Source: CAXBPY01 sp003455275 (GTDB taxonomy: Bacteria > Bacteroidota > Bacteroidia > Chitinophagales > UBA10324). Taken from it: a DNA stretch of 31,005 bases. Where the stretch lies: positions 1-31,005 of the forward strand of contig CAXBPY010000039.1 of assembly GCA_963977675.1 (NCBI GenBank). Direction: 5' to 3'. Below are positions 23,410-31,005 of the stretch, one piece after another. The notes below the pieces were generated by a model that was not told the DNA's origin, searched no databases, and saw only the letters and a program-made list of their open reading frames with translations. The stretch's first letter is position 1, and every line of letters begins with the position of its first letter. The position numbers were made by a program, and so were the translations under genes.

Positions 23410-23443
23410 AAAGCTCTCCGGGATTTCCCGGAGAGCTTTTTTT
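23410..23443 (+). terminator. Strong intrinsic terminator of the giant adhesin gene
   Basis: A 13-bp GC-rich stem (AAAGCTCTCCGGG, 23410-23422, with CCCGGAGAGCTTT, 23427-23439) has a 4-base loop, and the T-run continues to 23443. The U-tract ends exactly at the ATG of the next gene (23444), an unusually tight arrangement. Confidence 0.9.
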
Positions 23444-24403
23444 ATGCGAACATTATTCAACTCACTTAAAAATAATTTTAAAAGCTACTTTACTCCGGGG
23501 CATGATGGCAGACGAAGGCTAATTACATTTCTCTGCGTCTTATTATTCCTCTTATTTTTTTCATCAAAAATTTTTCTGTTTTTTAAAGGAGATTCTGAAC
23601 CTGATATCACATCATTCAATAAAGAGGTGGCCGAGTATTATGCTCAGAGAAAAAATGTTAAGGAGAAAAACAATTTTTCTGAAGTGCATGTAAATGAAGA
23701 ATCCTCAGAACCAAGTGAACTTGTAAATTCTGCTCAAACTGATGTGAGTTTGCTTTTTCAGTTTGATCCCAATACTGCAACTGAAACTGATTTTCAGAAG
23801 TTAGGTTTAAAACCAAATGTTGTTAAAAGCATTTTAAACTATAGAGCAAAAGGAGGCAAATTTTTTTCAACCGCTGATTTCAAAAAAATTTATACGCTTG
23901 ATGAAAATGATTTTAATCGTTTAAAAGACTACATAGTGATTCCAAATCATTCATTTGGGGAAAAGAAAAAATTTGATTCGCAAAAACCGATTAATCCAAT
24001 TTACTTAGACATTAATAGCGCAGATTCTATTCAATGGATTCAGTTAAAAGGTATAGGTTCCTTTCTAGCTTCTAAAATTATTAAATACAGAAATGCTCTC
24101 GGAGGTTTTTATTCTGTATCACAAATTTCTGAAGTATATGGAATGAAACCTGAAACTTTTGACTCTATTAAGTCTTTTCTGAATTTGTCTCCAAATTATA
24201 CTATCAGAAAAATTAACATTAATACCGCAGATTTTGATCAGCTGAATGCGCATCCATATATCAACCAGAAGCAGGCAAAAATTATTATCAGTTATCGGTT
24301 ACAACATGGCGCCTATTCTTCCATAGATGAATTAAAAAAGACCGATTCGTTTACATCAGCAGAAATTGAAAAGCTTAAAACCTATATTTCATTCAATGAT
24401 TGA
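23444..24403 (+). CDS. Membrane-anchored protein with three helix-hairpin-helix (ComEA-like) domains
   Basis: The 319-residue protein has a short basic cytosolic N-terminus (FTPGHDGRRR), one membrane helix (about 25-48) and a charged linker. Three tandem ComEA/PulK-like HhH units follow: FDPNTATETDFQKLGLKPNVV (about 108-166), LDINSADSIQWIQLKGIGSF (about 188-246) and ININTADFDQLNAHPYINQK (about 257-317). Each has the 'N.A....L..L......I..YR...G.F....' pattern. By analogy with ComEA it could bind double-stranded DNA on the outer face of the inner membrane, but this Bacteroidota type has no proven role that I know of. The ATG at 23444 directly follows the T-run of the preceding terminator, and no later start codon precedes the membrane helix. 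rlmI follows 31 bases downstream. Confidence 0.8.
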   Translation: MRTLFNSLKNNFKSYFTPGHDGRRRLITFLCVLLFLLFFSSKIFLFFKGDSEPDITSFNKEVAEYYAQRKNVKEKNNFSEVHVNEESSEPSELVNSAQTDVSLLFQFDPNTATETDFQKLGLKPNVVKSILNYRAKGGKFFSTADFKKIYTLDENDFNRLKDYIVIPNHSFGEKKKFDSQKPINPIYLDINSADSIQWIQLKGIGSFLASKIIKYRNALGGFYSVSQISEVYGMKPETFDSIKSFLNLSPNYTIRKININTADFDQLNAHPYINQKQAKIIISYRLQHGAYSSIDELKKTDSFTSAEIEKLKTYISFND

Positions 24404-24434
24404 ATAGTTTTTCAGAAATTATGTTTTATAAATT

Positions 24435-25607
24435 ATGAAGAAAATATTTTTAGAGAAGGGGAGAGGTGAGCGGAACTTTCAAGGCCACCCTTGGATTTTT
24501 GACAATGAAATTCAAAACAATGAAAGCGGAATTATTCCTGGTGAAATAGTTTCTGTTTTCGATTGCCGAAAAAAGTTTATCGGTACAGGTTACTATAATC
24601 CGAAATCAAAAATCACTGTGCGCTTACTTTCTTTCACCGAGGAAATTATCGATCGGGATTTTTTTTTCAGGAAAATAAAAAATTGTATTGAGTATCGGAA
24701 AAGATTAGGATACCAGGCGAATTGCAGATTAGTATTTGGTGAAGGTGATTTTCTTCCGGGTCTTGTGGTAGATAAATTTGAAGATGTATTAGTCCTTCAG
24801 ATTTTGACTCTTGGAATTGCAAAATGGAAACAAGAGATAATTGATGCACTAAACGAGTTACTGCATCCTTCCGGAATCTATGAACGAAGCGATGTCCCTG
24901 TCCGGAAGCTCGAAGGAATTGAAGATGAAAAAGGATTTCTTACAAGTCCTTTTGAAACGAACTTTAATATCGATGAATGTGGTGTTAAGTTTAATATTGA
25001 TGTAGCTCAGGGACAAAAGACCGGTTTTTTTCTAGACCAAAAAGAAAATAGAAACGCACTACAAAATATCGTCGCAGGAGCCAATGTGCTTGATTGTTTT
25101 TGTTATACAGGATCATTCAGTTTGTTTTCAGCGAAATATGGTGCGCAACAAGTTACAGGGTTAGATATTTCTGAGAACGCAATTTCATTAGCGCAAAAAA
25201 ATGCCGCACTCAATGGAATGGAGAAAATTTGTTCTTTCAAAAGTGCAAATGCTTTTGATGTGTTACCTCAATTGGCCAGAGAGAAAAAAAAATATGATGT
25301 CATCATTCTTGATCCGCCAGCTTTTACAAAAAATCGTTCAGGCACTGCATCAGCAACACGGGGATATAAAGAGATTAATCTAAGAGCAATGCAGCTATTA
25401 AATCCCGGAGGTTTTCTTTTAAGTTTCAGTTGCTCGCATTTCATGACACCCGATCTTTTTTTTAATGCCATTTATGATGCAGCCACGGACGCAAAGAAGA
25501 AAATCAGGCAGGTTGAAATGCTTTGTCAATCAAAAGACCATCCTGTAATCTGGCAAATTCCTGAAACCAATTACCTAAAAGGATTTGTAATGCAAGTAAT
25601 TGATTAA
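24435..25607 (+). CDS. rlmI: 23S rRNA m5C methyltransferase, RlmI family
   Basis: The 390-residue protein has an N-terminal PUA domain (about 1-75: LEKGRGERNFQGHPWIFDNEI, GEIVSVFD, FIGTGYYNPKSKITVRLLS). A central RlmI-type domain has GDFLPGLVVDKF and DVAQGQKTGFFLDQKENR. The C-terminal methyltransferase fold has motif I VLDCFCYTGSFSL, DISENAISLAQKNA, motif IV ILDPPAF and FSCSHFM. This organisation is that of RlmI (YccW), which makes m5C1962 in E. coli 23S rRNA; the exact target here is inferred. It follows the HhH gene by 31 bases and converges on the response regulator gene, with 32 bases between them. Confidence 0.9.
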   Translation: MKKIFLEKGRGERNFQGHPWIFDNEIQNNESGIIPGEIVSVFDCRKKFIGTGYYNPKSKITVRLLSFTEEIIDRDFFFRKIKNCIEYRKRLGYQANCRLVFGEGDFLPGLVVDKFEDVLVLQILTLGIAKWKQEIIDALNELLHPSGIYERSDVPVRKLEGIEDEKGFLTSPFETNFNIDECGVKFNIDVAQGQKTGFFLDQKENRNALQNIVAGANVLDCFCYTGSFSLFSAKYGAQQVTGLDISENAISLAQKNAALNGMEKICSFKSANAFDVLPQLAREKKKYDVIILDPPAFTKNRSGTASATRGYKEINLRAMQLLNPGGFLLSFSCSHFMTPDLFFNAIYDAATDAKKKIRQVEMLCQSKDHPVIWQIPETNYLKGFVMQVID

Positions 25608-25639
25608 ACAATAACAGCAAAAATTTATTTGAAGACAAA

Positions 25640-26020
25640 TTATTGAGCCGTACTCTCAAACTCTTTCACGACATCAAAGAGCAAGTGCATTTGAATAGGT
25701 TTGCTCAAAAATTTTACAGCGCCCGCTTCAATTGAACTCAGGGCAAGTAAATCATCGTTGGCAGCACTTAAAAATATTAATGGGATATTCTTGTATCGCT
25801 CATCATCTTTTATTATTCGGCAAAATTTTATTCCGCTGATGTTAGGCATTAATAAATCGGATACAATAATGTTCGGAGTAAAACTCGAAAGCTCATTTAA
25901 AGCTTCGCTGCCATCATGAGCTATATGTACAATGTATCCGCGTTTACTGAAGTTATAGCTGAGCAAATCCAGTATATCTTGCTCATCATCTACCAATAAA
26001 ATTTTTTTAAGCCCGCTCAT
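25640..26020 (-). CDS. Single-domain response regulator (CheY-like receiver)
   Basis: The 126-residue protein consists of a receiver domain only. The acidic pocket is D11-D12 in LLVDDEQD; the phosphoacceptor is Asp55 in IVSDLLMP. The switch residue is Ser85 in IFLSAAND, and the conserved Lys107 is in FLSKPI. All residues for phosphotransfer are intact. There is no output domain and no kinase gene nearby, so it probably acts by protein contact, like CheY or a phosphorelay intermediate. Its target is unknown. It is transcribed divergently from the P5C dehydrogenase gene across a 220-bp gap. Confidence 0.93.
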   Translation of the reverse strand: MSGLKKILLVDDEQDILDLLSYNFSKRGYIVHIAHDGSEALNELSSFTPNIIVSDLLMPNISGIKFCRIIKDDERYKNIPLIFLSAANDDLLALSSIEAGAVKFLSKPIQMHLLFDVVKEFESTAQ

Positions 26021-26213
26021 TTACCGGGTACAAAAAATCATCATTGATGTTAACCTAATTTGTTGCTTATGTTAAGCGAAAATTAAATTCGATAAAACAG
26101 AAATCAACCAGCATTAATCTGTAAGAGAAAAAAAATGAAATTCTGGATAACCGGAAAACTTAACTTTCAATAGTCCGGAGTCATGAAGAACTAAATTCTC
26201 ATTTTTGAAAAAT

Positions 26214-26221
26214 TACATTTG
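26214..26221 (+). promoter_or_regulatory. Bacteroidota-type -7 element (TACATTTG) before the P5C dehydrogenase gene
   Basis: TACATTTG followed by CGCGC lies 19 bases before the ATG at 26241. It fits TAnnTTTG and is identical to the element before gap, including the following CGC. No TTG is found at the expected 19-base spacing upstream. The rest of the 26021-26240 gap shows no RNA or recognisable operator. Confidence 0.5.
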
Positions 26222-26240
26222 CGCGCTAAATATTTTGTAA

Positions 26241-27872
26241 ATGAGTAATGGATTTTTCAAAGTTCCTGTTGCTGTCAACGAACCAGTTTTGAATTACACA
26301 GCAGGTTCCCCGGAAAAAATTGCACTTAAATCTGCGTTAAAAAAATTCAAGGCAGAAACAGCAGACCTTCCCATGTTTATTGGAGGGAAAGAAGTTCGAA
26401 CCGGAAAAACAGCTGAGATTCGACCGCCGCATGAAATCAAGCACTTACTCGGAACTTTTCATAAAGGCGAAGCCAAACATGTGAGTGATGCTATAGATGC
26501 CGCTCTTCATGCGAAGCCTGATTGGGAAAACATGACATGGGAAAGCCGCGCAGCAATTTTTTTAAAAGCTGCTGATCTTCTTGCAGGTCCCTATCGCGCC
26601 AGAATTAATGCCGCTACCATGCTTTGTCAAAGTAAAAATGCTTTTCAGGCCGAGATAGATTCAGCATGTGAATTGATTGATTTCCTTCGGTTCAATGCAC
26701 AATTTATGACTGAGATTTATTCGCAGCAACCGCAATCATCAAAAGGAATCTGGAATCGAACTGAGCATCGTGCACTCGAGGGGTTCACTTTTGCCATTAC
26801 ACCATTTAACTTTACTGCTATTGCCGGAAACCTTCCTACCAGTATGGCTATGATGGGAAATACAGTTGTGTGGAAGCCGGCAAATACACAAATATTTTCT
26901 GCATGGGTAATTATGGAAGTACTGCGTGAAGCCGGATTGCCGGATGGAGTTATCAATCTTGTTTACACACCCGGACCTGCTACAGGTGATGTGGTTTTCA
27001 ATCACAAAGACTTTGCAGGCATACATTTTACAGGAAGCACCGAAGTGTTTCAGGGTTTTTGGAAATCAATAGGAACCAACATTGCAAATTACAAAACCTA
27101 TCCGCGAATTGTTGGCGAAACTGGGGGTAAAGATTTTGTGATGGTGCATCCCAGTGCCAATGCAATTGAAGTTGCCACTGCATTGAGCCGTGGCGCATTT
27201 GAATATCAGGGACAAAAATGCTCTGCAGCTAGCCGTGCTTATATACCTTCAAATCTTTGGAAAGATGTTTCAGAAAAGCTGGTGGCAGATCTGCATTCTA
27301 TGAAAATGGGAAGTACAGAAGATTTCACAAATTTTATTAATGCAGTAATTGATGAAAAAAGTTTTGACAAACTTTCAAGTTATATAGATAACGCTATGAA
27401 ATCTCCGGACACAAAAATTATTGCAGGCGGACAGTATGATAAGAAAGAGGGATACTTCATTCAACCGACCGTTATTCAGGCTTTGAAACCGGATTATGTA
27501 ACCATGTGCGATGAACTTTTCGGACCGGTACTGACAGTGTATGTTTATGATGAAAACAAATTTGAAGAAACCCTTGAGGTTGTAAACAACACTTCTGCAT
27601 ACGCTCTTACCGGAAGTATTTTTTCAAGAGAAAGAACCGCCATAGATATTGCGACGCAACGGCTTCGTCATGCTGCCGGAAATTTTTATATCAACGACAA
27701 GCCAACAGGAGCTGTTGTCGGGCAACAACCATTTGGTGGCTCACGCGCATCCGGAACAAATGATAAAGCAGGCAGCGTTTTCAACCTTCTCCGCTGGGTT
27801 TCTCAAAGAAGCATTAAAGAAACTTTTGTTTCACCGGTAGATTACCGCTACCCGTTTTTGGGAGAGAGTTAG
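26241..27872 (+). CDS. pruA: L-glutamate gamma-semialdehyde (1-pyrroline-5-carboxylate) dehydrogenase
   Basis: The 543-residue NAD-dependent aldehyde dehydrogenase completes proline catabolism, oxidising glutamate semialdehyde to glutamate. It has the P5CDH layout known from ALDH4A1: an N-terminal extension (VPVAVNEPVLNYTAGSPE), FTFAITPFNFTAIAGNLP, VVWKPANTQ, the NAD-binding FTGSTEVF, the general-base Glu in VGETGGKDFVMVHPS, catalytic Cys in EYQGQKCSAASRAYIP, and the end PFGGSRASGTNDKAG followed by PVDYRYPFL. Length fits the stand-alone eukaryote-like type and not bifunctional PutA. No proline dehydrogenase gene is in the window. A TAnnTTTG element precedes it, and a bidirectional hairpin terminator follows. 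Confidence 0.95.
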   Translation: MSNGFFKVPVAVNEPVLNYTAGSPEKIALKSALKKFKAETADLPMFIGGKEVRTGKTAEIRPPHEIKHLLGTFHKGEAKHVSDAIDAALHAKPDWENMTWESRAAIFLKAADLLAGPYRARINAATMLCQSKNAFQAEIDSACELIDFLRFNAQFMTEIYSQQPQSSKGIWNRTEHRALEGFTFAITPFNFTAIAGNLPTSMAMMGNTVVWKPANTQIFSAWVIMEVLREAGLPDGVINLVYTPGPATGDVVFNHKDFAGIHFTGSTEVFQGFWKSIGTNIANYKTYPRIVGETGGKDFVMVHPSANAIEVATALSRGAFEYQGQKCSAASRAYIPSNLWKDVSEKLVADLHSMKMGSTEDFTNFINAVIDEKSFDKLSSYIDNAMKSPDTKIIAGGQYDKKEGYFIQPTVIQALKPDYVTMCDELFGPVLTVYVYDENKFEETLEVVNNTSAYALTGSIFSRERTAIDIATQRLRHAAGNFYINDKPTGAVVGQQPFGGSRASGTNDKAGSVFNLLRWVSQRSIKETFVSPVDYRYPFLGES

Positions 27873-27894
27873 TAAAAGAAAATTTCAGTCAAAA

Positions 27895-27926
27895 AAAAAT
27901 GGCTGTCTGTTTAGACAGCCATTTTT
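27895..27926. terminator. Bidirectional intrinsic terminator between convergent genes
   Basis: A 14-bp perfect stem (AAAAATGGCTGTCT, 27895-27908, with AGACAGCCATTTTT, 27913-27926) closes a 4-base loop. A run of A on the left and T on the right gives a U-tract for transcripts from either side: the P5C dehydrogenase gene (plus) and the beta-helix protein gene (minus). Confidence 0.9.
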
Positions 27927-27942
27927 ATTTAAGCAATCTCTA

Positions 27943-30900
27943 TTATTGTTTTTCAAATCTTCGAACTTCCAATATTGCCCCATTTTCATCAAGGATCTTC
28001 ACTAGATAAATTCCTGAGGAAAGAGAAGAAGCGTCAATATGAATTTTGGATTCGCCTAACTCAGCATGGTGCGATGAATTAAAGAGTAACTGTCCGGTAA
28101 TTGAATAGACAGAAACTGTAAGCTTCATATCGGTGGAGCTAACAACCGGAATAAAGATTTCATCAAAAGTCGGGTTAGGGTATACCGGTCCTGCATTTAA
28201 TTGTTCTCCATCAAACATCACGGTCTTGATTTGAGAGTATGAATACTTTCCATCCAGATCAATCTGTTTTAACCTGTAATACCGAATTCCGATTTTGCCA
28301 GCTTCTTTGTCAATGAAGTTGTAGTTATTTTCATGGTTAGAAGTACCATGTCCTGCTACTTCACCAATCTTTCTGAATTGCAATTCGCCATAAGAATTAG
28401 TTGCGGTTGCAACTTCAATATCAAAATGATCATTGTTTACTTCTGAGGCAGTGTTCCAGGTCAGTAAAGCATCTGTAACATGATATGGTTCTGCTGTAAA
28501 TGATGTAAGGACAATAGGAAGAAGGTTTCCATCTGATCCAGTGAAGTAACTGAAATCATTCAATCCATTTGCAGTAACAATATTGTTCACCACATCAACT
28601 GGTTGGGTTGTTCTTGTTATCCAATTATTCGATGCATTGGTTTTAATAAGCATCATAGTATTTTCTGCTACTGAAGCAAAATCGCCCTTGTCAGCATCGT
28701 CATAATAAAGAGAAACATTGTAGGTGTAACCGCTTCCGCCTGTAGCTGTGATATGATAAGTAAAGTCAGTTTGATTATATCCACCGGGGAAAGATGGAGA
28801 AGGATTAGTTCCGGCTAAATCTCCGGAGTAATATTCGAATGCTACAGAAGTGGGAACGGTTCCTGTTGCCCCCCATGTTATTGAACCTATAGTTCTTCCT
28901 GCAAATGTGAATGTATTAGTTGAACTAAAAGCAGGGGTTGCAGTCACTGCAATTGGATATGTTCCGGTACTGGCATTAAATTCATTTGAACCAATATCAG
29001 TTGCATATCCATAAGTGGTTCCCCGTGTTCCGCCTCCGTAATCTGTTGCAATACTTCCTGAAGCAGAACCAGCAACACCTTTTCCATTCACAAACCAACA
29101 AGCCGAATTCGATGAATATATATTCAGGTTTCCGGAGCGGAGATTTGTGAAAAGGTTGTATGGATTAAGTTGTGTAAGTGAAGAACTGCCGGAAGCAACT
29201 GTGTTTAGATTCCAGCTGTTTGCATCGCCTGAAGAACTGGTTTGCCAGTTGGTAAATGTTAAATCTGTGCTTCCCCAGCGACCTAATGTTGAAGCACTTC
29301 TTGAGCCAAGGAAATTATAATTCGCGGCTGAAGAACTCCAGTTGGTGGCGTAGTTGCTCGTTCCATAATTTGCAATAGCCCAATGCTTGCTTCCGGTTCC
29401 ACCTGTTCTGTTATTTATGAAAATGTTATTCTTCAAATTAATAACATCACCTGCAACAGTTCCGGTTTGCCCTGGCTGGCGAATGAATGCCGCAGAGTGA
29501 TCAAAACCAAAGCCATCTCCTGCTCCTTGCTGCCCTCCAATAATTACAGAGTTGTAATAATAATTTGCACTCGATCCTGTTCCATATGACAAATCATCTT
29601 CTAACCCAAATATGCCAACATTATTGGTAGTGTCTTGAGCAAAATAATTTCCGAGAGAAATTTGATTGTTGTTTACATCCCAGGAACCAGTCCCGGTAAG
29701 CCAAATTCCTTGCACCTGACCATCATAAGCCGGGTTTCTTAAATCATAAACTCTGTTGTTGCTAATGGTTCCACTTGTAGAAACAGTTGTGCTTCCAACA
29801 AAAATTCCTGTAGTTGTATTGTAAGAACCTGTTACATCAAGAATGTAAGGACCATCTGTTTTATTACCTGTTATCGTAATTCCGGTTAATGCTGCTGAAG
29901 GAACTACTTTAATACAATATGCATCGTATCCGATTCCACTGCACTGAATTCCTGTGAAGTTATTATTCGTAATTGAACATGCTCCTGAACTTGTATGGCT
30001 AATTCCGAAAACACTTCCGCCGGTGTAAGCACCATATTGATACAAGTAATAAAAGTTATTTGAGCTAAGAGTGATGGCTGCGCTTCCGCTTGTATAAATT
30101 CCATAAACATAGCCGGGAGAGAATGCAAAAGCACTTACCCAACCTCCGCCACCACAACTGAGCTGCCGGTTTGAAAGTGCGACGGGATCCCCAAATGTGT
30201 TTGAAGATACAGTAGCACTCGTGCTTCCTTTAAGCCAGATTCCAACAACGCCTGAATTATCAGAATTGGAATTTTGAACTCTCTTGATTGTATTGCCGGA
30301 AACTGTAATAGTTCCGCAATCAAGAGTTAGAATATCAATTTCATTATTAGTGGAAAATCCATCATCATAATTGTTTCTCCAATTTGGAATTGCGGCGCTT
30401 AATGAATCGCAAAGCGGCTTGCTTCCTCCAATATAATTATTTGAAATCACATTGCCATTTGAAGAAGAACCAGGAGTGAAAGTTATTCCATCCTGATAAC
30501 CGGCTCCATCAATAAACTGGTTGTAAAAACTGTTTCCTGTAATTGTCCAGTTACTTCCATTGCCGGTTGAAGTTACATTCAATGCAATAGCATTTCGACC
30601 GCCGGTTCCGCCACCAGAACTTGACCAATTGTATATGTAGTTGTTTGAAATTGTTTCATTATCGTTTGTAGCAGAAGCAGAACCATTGGAGTAAATCAAT
30701 TGAATAGGATAACCGGTACCAGCTCCTGCTGTTTTTTCATGCACCAAACAATTGTTAAGCGTGAAGTAATCGTTACCTGTTGTAGTTCCTGCCCCAATGT
30801 AAACCACACCACTCGATTGATTGGATGTGTATCCTTCCACTTCACAATTCTTTACTGTAATTCTTTTTGAATCATTGGTGAGATAAAAAGTTGCTGCTGT

Positions 30901-31005
30901 ATTTGCTATAGCGCCATTTTGATTTTGGAATCGCAAATACCTTCCTGCACCACTAAAGTTTCCATCGAAAGTTACTGAGTCCGCACCACTCATTTGAATC
31001 AATGC
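27943..31005 (-). CDS. T9SS-exported right-handed beta-helix surface protein, 3' part
   Basis: About 1020 codons are visible; the reading frame is open at the right edge (the codon before the first TTG is sense), so the N-terminus and signal peptide are outside the window. Roughly the first 560 visible residues are Ser/Thr/Gly/Asn-rich short beta repeats (for example ITGNSFYNQF, VISNNYIGG, VSGNTIKRV, LSSNNFYYL, ISNNRVYDL), typical of parallel beta-helix proteins. A beta-sandwich region follows, then the segment LPIVLTSFTAEPYHVTDALL and WNTASEVNNDHFDIEVA. It ends in a type A T9SS sorting domain (VYPNPTFDEIFI, VSVYSITGQLLF, LSSGIYLVKIL, FEKQ). It is probably a cell-surface or secreted protein binding or acting on polysaccharide; no catalytic residues can be assigned. 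Confidence 0.88.
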   Translation of the reverse strand, partial: ALIQMSGADSVTFDGNFSGAGRYLRFQNQNGAIANTAATFYLTNDSKRITVKNCEVEGYTSNQSSGVVYIGAGTTTGNDYFTLNNCLVHEKTAGAGTGYPIQLIYSNGSASATNDNETISNNYIYNWSSSGGGTGGRNAIALNVTSTGNGSNWTITGNSFYNQFIDGAGYQDGITFTPGSSSNGNVISNNYIGGSKPLCDSLSAAIPNWRNNYDDGFSTNNEIDILTLDCGTITVSGNTIKRVQNSNSDNSGVVGIWLKGSTSATVSSNTFGDPVALSNRQLSCGGGGWVSAFAFSPGYVYGIYTSGSAAITLSSNNFYYLYQYGAYTGGSVFGISHTSSGACSITNNNFTGIQCSGIGYDAYCIKVVPSAALTGITITGNKTDGPYILDVTGSYNTTTGIFVGSTTVSTSGTISNNRVYDLRNPAYDGQVQGIWLTGTGSWDVNNNQISLGNYFAQDTTNNVGIFGLEDDLSYGTGSSANYYYNSVIIGGQQGAGDGFGFDHSAAFIRQPGQTGTVAGDVINLKNNIFINNRTGGTGSKHWAIANYGTSNYATNWSSSAANYNFLGSRSASTLGRWGSTDLTFTNWQTSSSGDANSWNLNTVASGSSSLTQLNPYNLFTNLRSGNLNIYSSNSACWFVNGKGVAGSASGSIATDYGGGTRGTTYGYATDIGSNEFNASTGTYPIAVTATPAFSSTNTFTFAGRTIGSITWGATGTVPTSVAFEYYSGDLAGTNPSPSFPGGYNQTDFTYHITATGGSGYTYNVSLYYDDADKGDFASVAENTMMLIKTNASNNWITRTTQPVDVVNNIVTANGLNDFSYFTGSDGNLLPIVLTSFTAEPYHVTDALLTWNTASEVNNDHFDIEVATATNSYGELQFRKIGEVAGHGTSNHENNYNFIDKEAGKIGIRYYRLKQIDLDGKYSYSQIKTVMFDGEQLNAGPVYPNPTFDEIFIPVVSSTDMKLTVSVYSITGQLLFNSSHHAELGESKIHIDASSLSSGIYLVKILDENGAILEVRRFEKQ

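Noticed and set aside
23444..24403. Competence (DNA uptake) locus based on the ComEA-like repeats
   Set aside because: No comEC, comF, pilus or dprA gene is nearby, and this three-HhH protein type is common in Bacteroidota without such a link.
26135..26173. A 12-codon ATG frame (MKFWITGKLNFQ) in the gap before the P5C dehydrogenase gene, considered as a leader peptide
   Set aside because: It lies upstream of the likely -7 element at 26214, so it would not be on that transcript; no attenuator hairpin follows.

Overview
The window reads as chromosomal DNA from a member of the Bacteroidota, probably an uncultured or environmental lineage. Four things point that way. Two proteins end in type IX secretion (T9SS) C-terminal sorting domains. 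Promoter-like TAnnTTTG elements replace the usual -10 box. Shine-Dalgarno sequences are largely absent, and several genes start with TTG. Many proteins are typical of the phylum: the DUF1343/NamZ muramidase, the membrane-anchored triple-HhH protein, a dihydroorotase with a DDQVHFREPG signature, and futalosine-route menaquinone synthesis. I see no phage, transposase, plasmid, CRISPR or defence genes.

Layout. 1-207 is the tail of an acyl-CoA carboxylase carboxyltransferase. 317-1195 is a UbiA-like membrane protein. 1201-3475 (minus) holds pgk and gap, transcribed gap to pgk, with a hairpin between them. Next comes a tRNA-Glu with a well-formed Bacteroidota promoter and a terminator (3577-3770). 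3791-4847 encodes a DinB-fold protein and a TMEM175-type channel. These converge on the coupled minus-strand pair namZ-fmt (4849-7088). 7145-8858 is a LolE-type permease and a small lipoprotein. 8942-13168 (minus) is prmC followed by a 1084-residue M1 metallopeptidase with a C-terminal outer-membrane barrel. 13244-18722 (plus) carries a lipocalin-like secreted protein, pfkA, pyrC, mqnE and a 2-oxoacid dehydrogenase E2. 19012-23388 is a 1458-residue T9SS-exported multidomain surface protein, followed by an HhH protein, rlmI, a minus-strand receiver-only response regulator and the P5C dehydrogenase gene. 27943 to the right edge is the 3' part of a minus-strand beta-helix T9SS cargo.

Most genes are housekeeping: three glycolytic enzymes (PfkA, GapA, Pgk), translation and ribosome functions (Fmt, PrmC, RlmI, tRNA-Glu), pyrimidine and menaquinone synthesis, and an oxoacid dehydrogenase subunit. 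The accessory part is the cell envelope and secretome.

The most unusual signals are small repeats rather than a gene cassette. Two unrelated exported proteins have signal-peptide cores encoded by the same degenerate heptanucleotide tandem repeat, about TTCACTW. Because 7 is not a multiple of 3, that repeat gives the same hydrophobic heptapeptide in every reading frame. A different A/T heptamer array sits directly before two start codons. Two palindromic elements are embedded in frame in coding genes (the M1 peptidase and prmC). An M1 peptidase joined to what looks like an Omp85-superfamily barrel is the most interesting protein architecture. I do not see a clear new multi-gene system.
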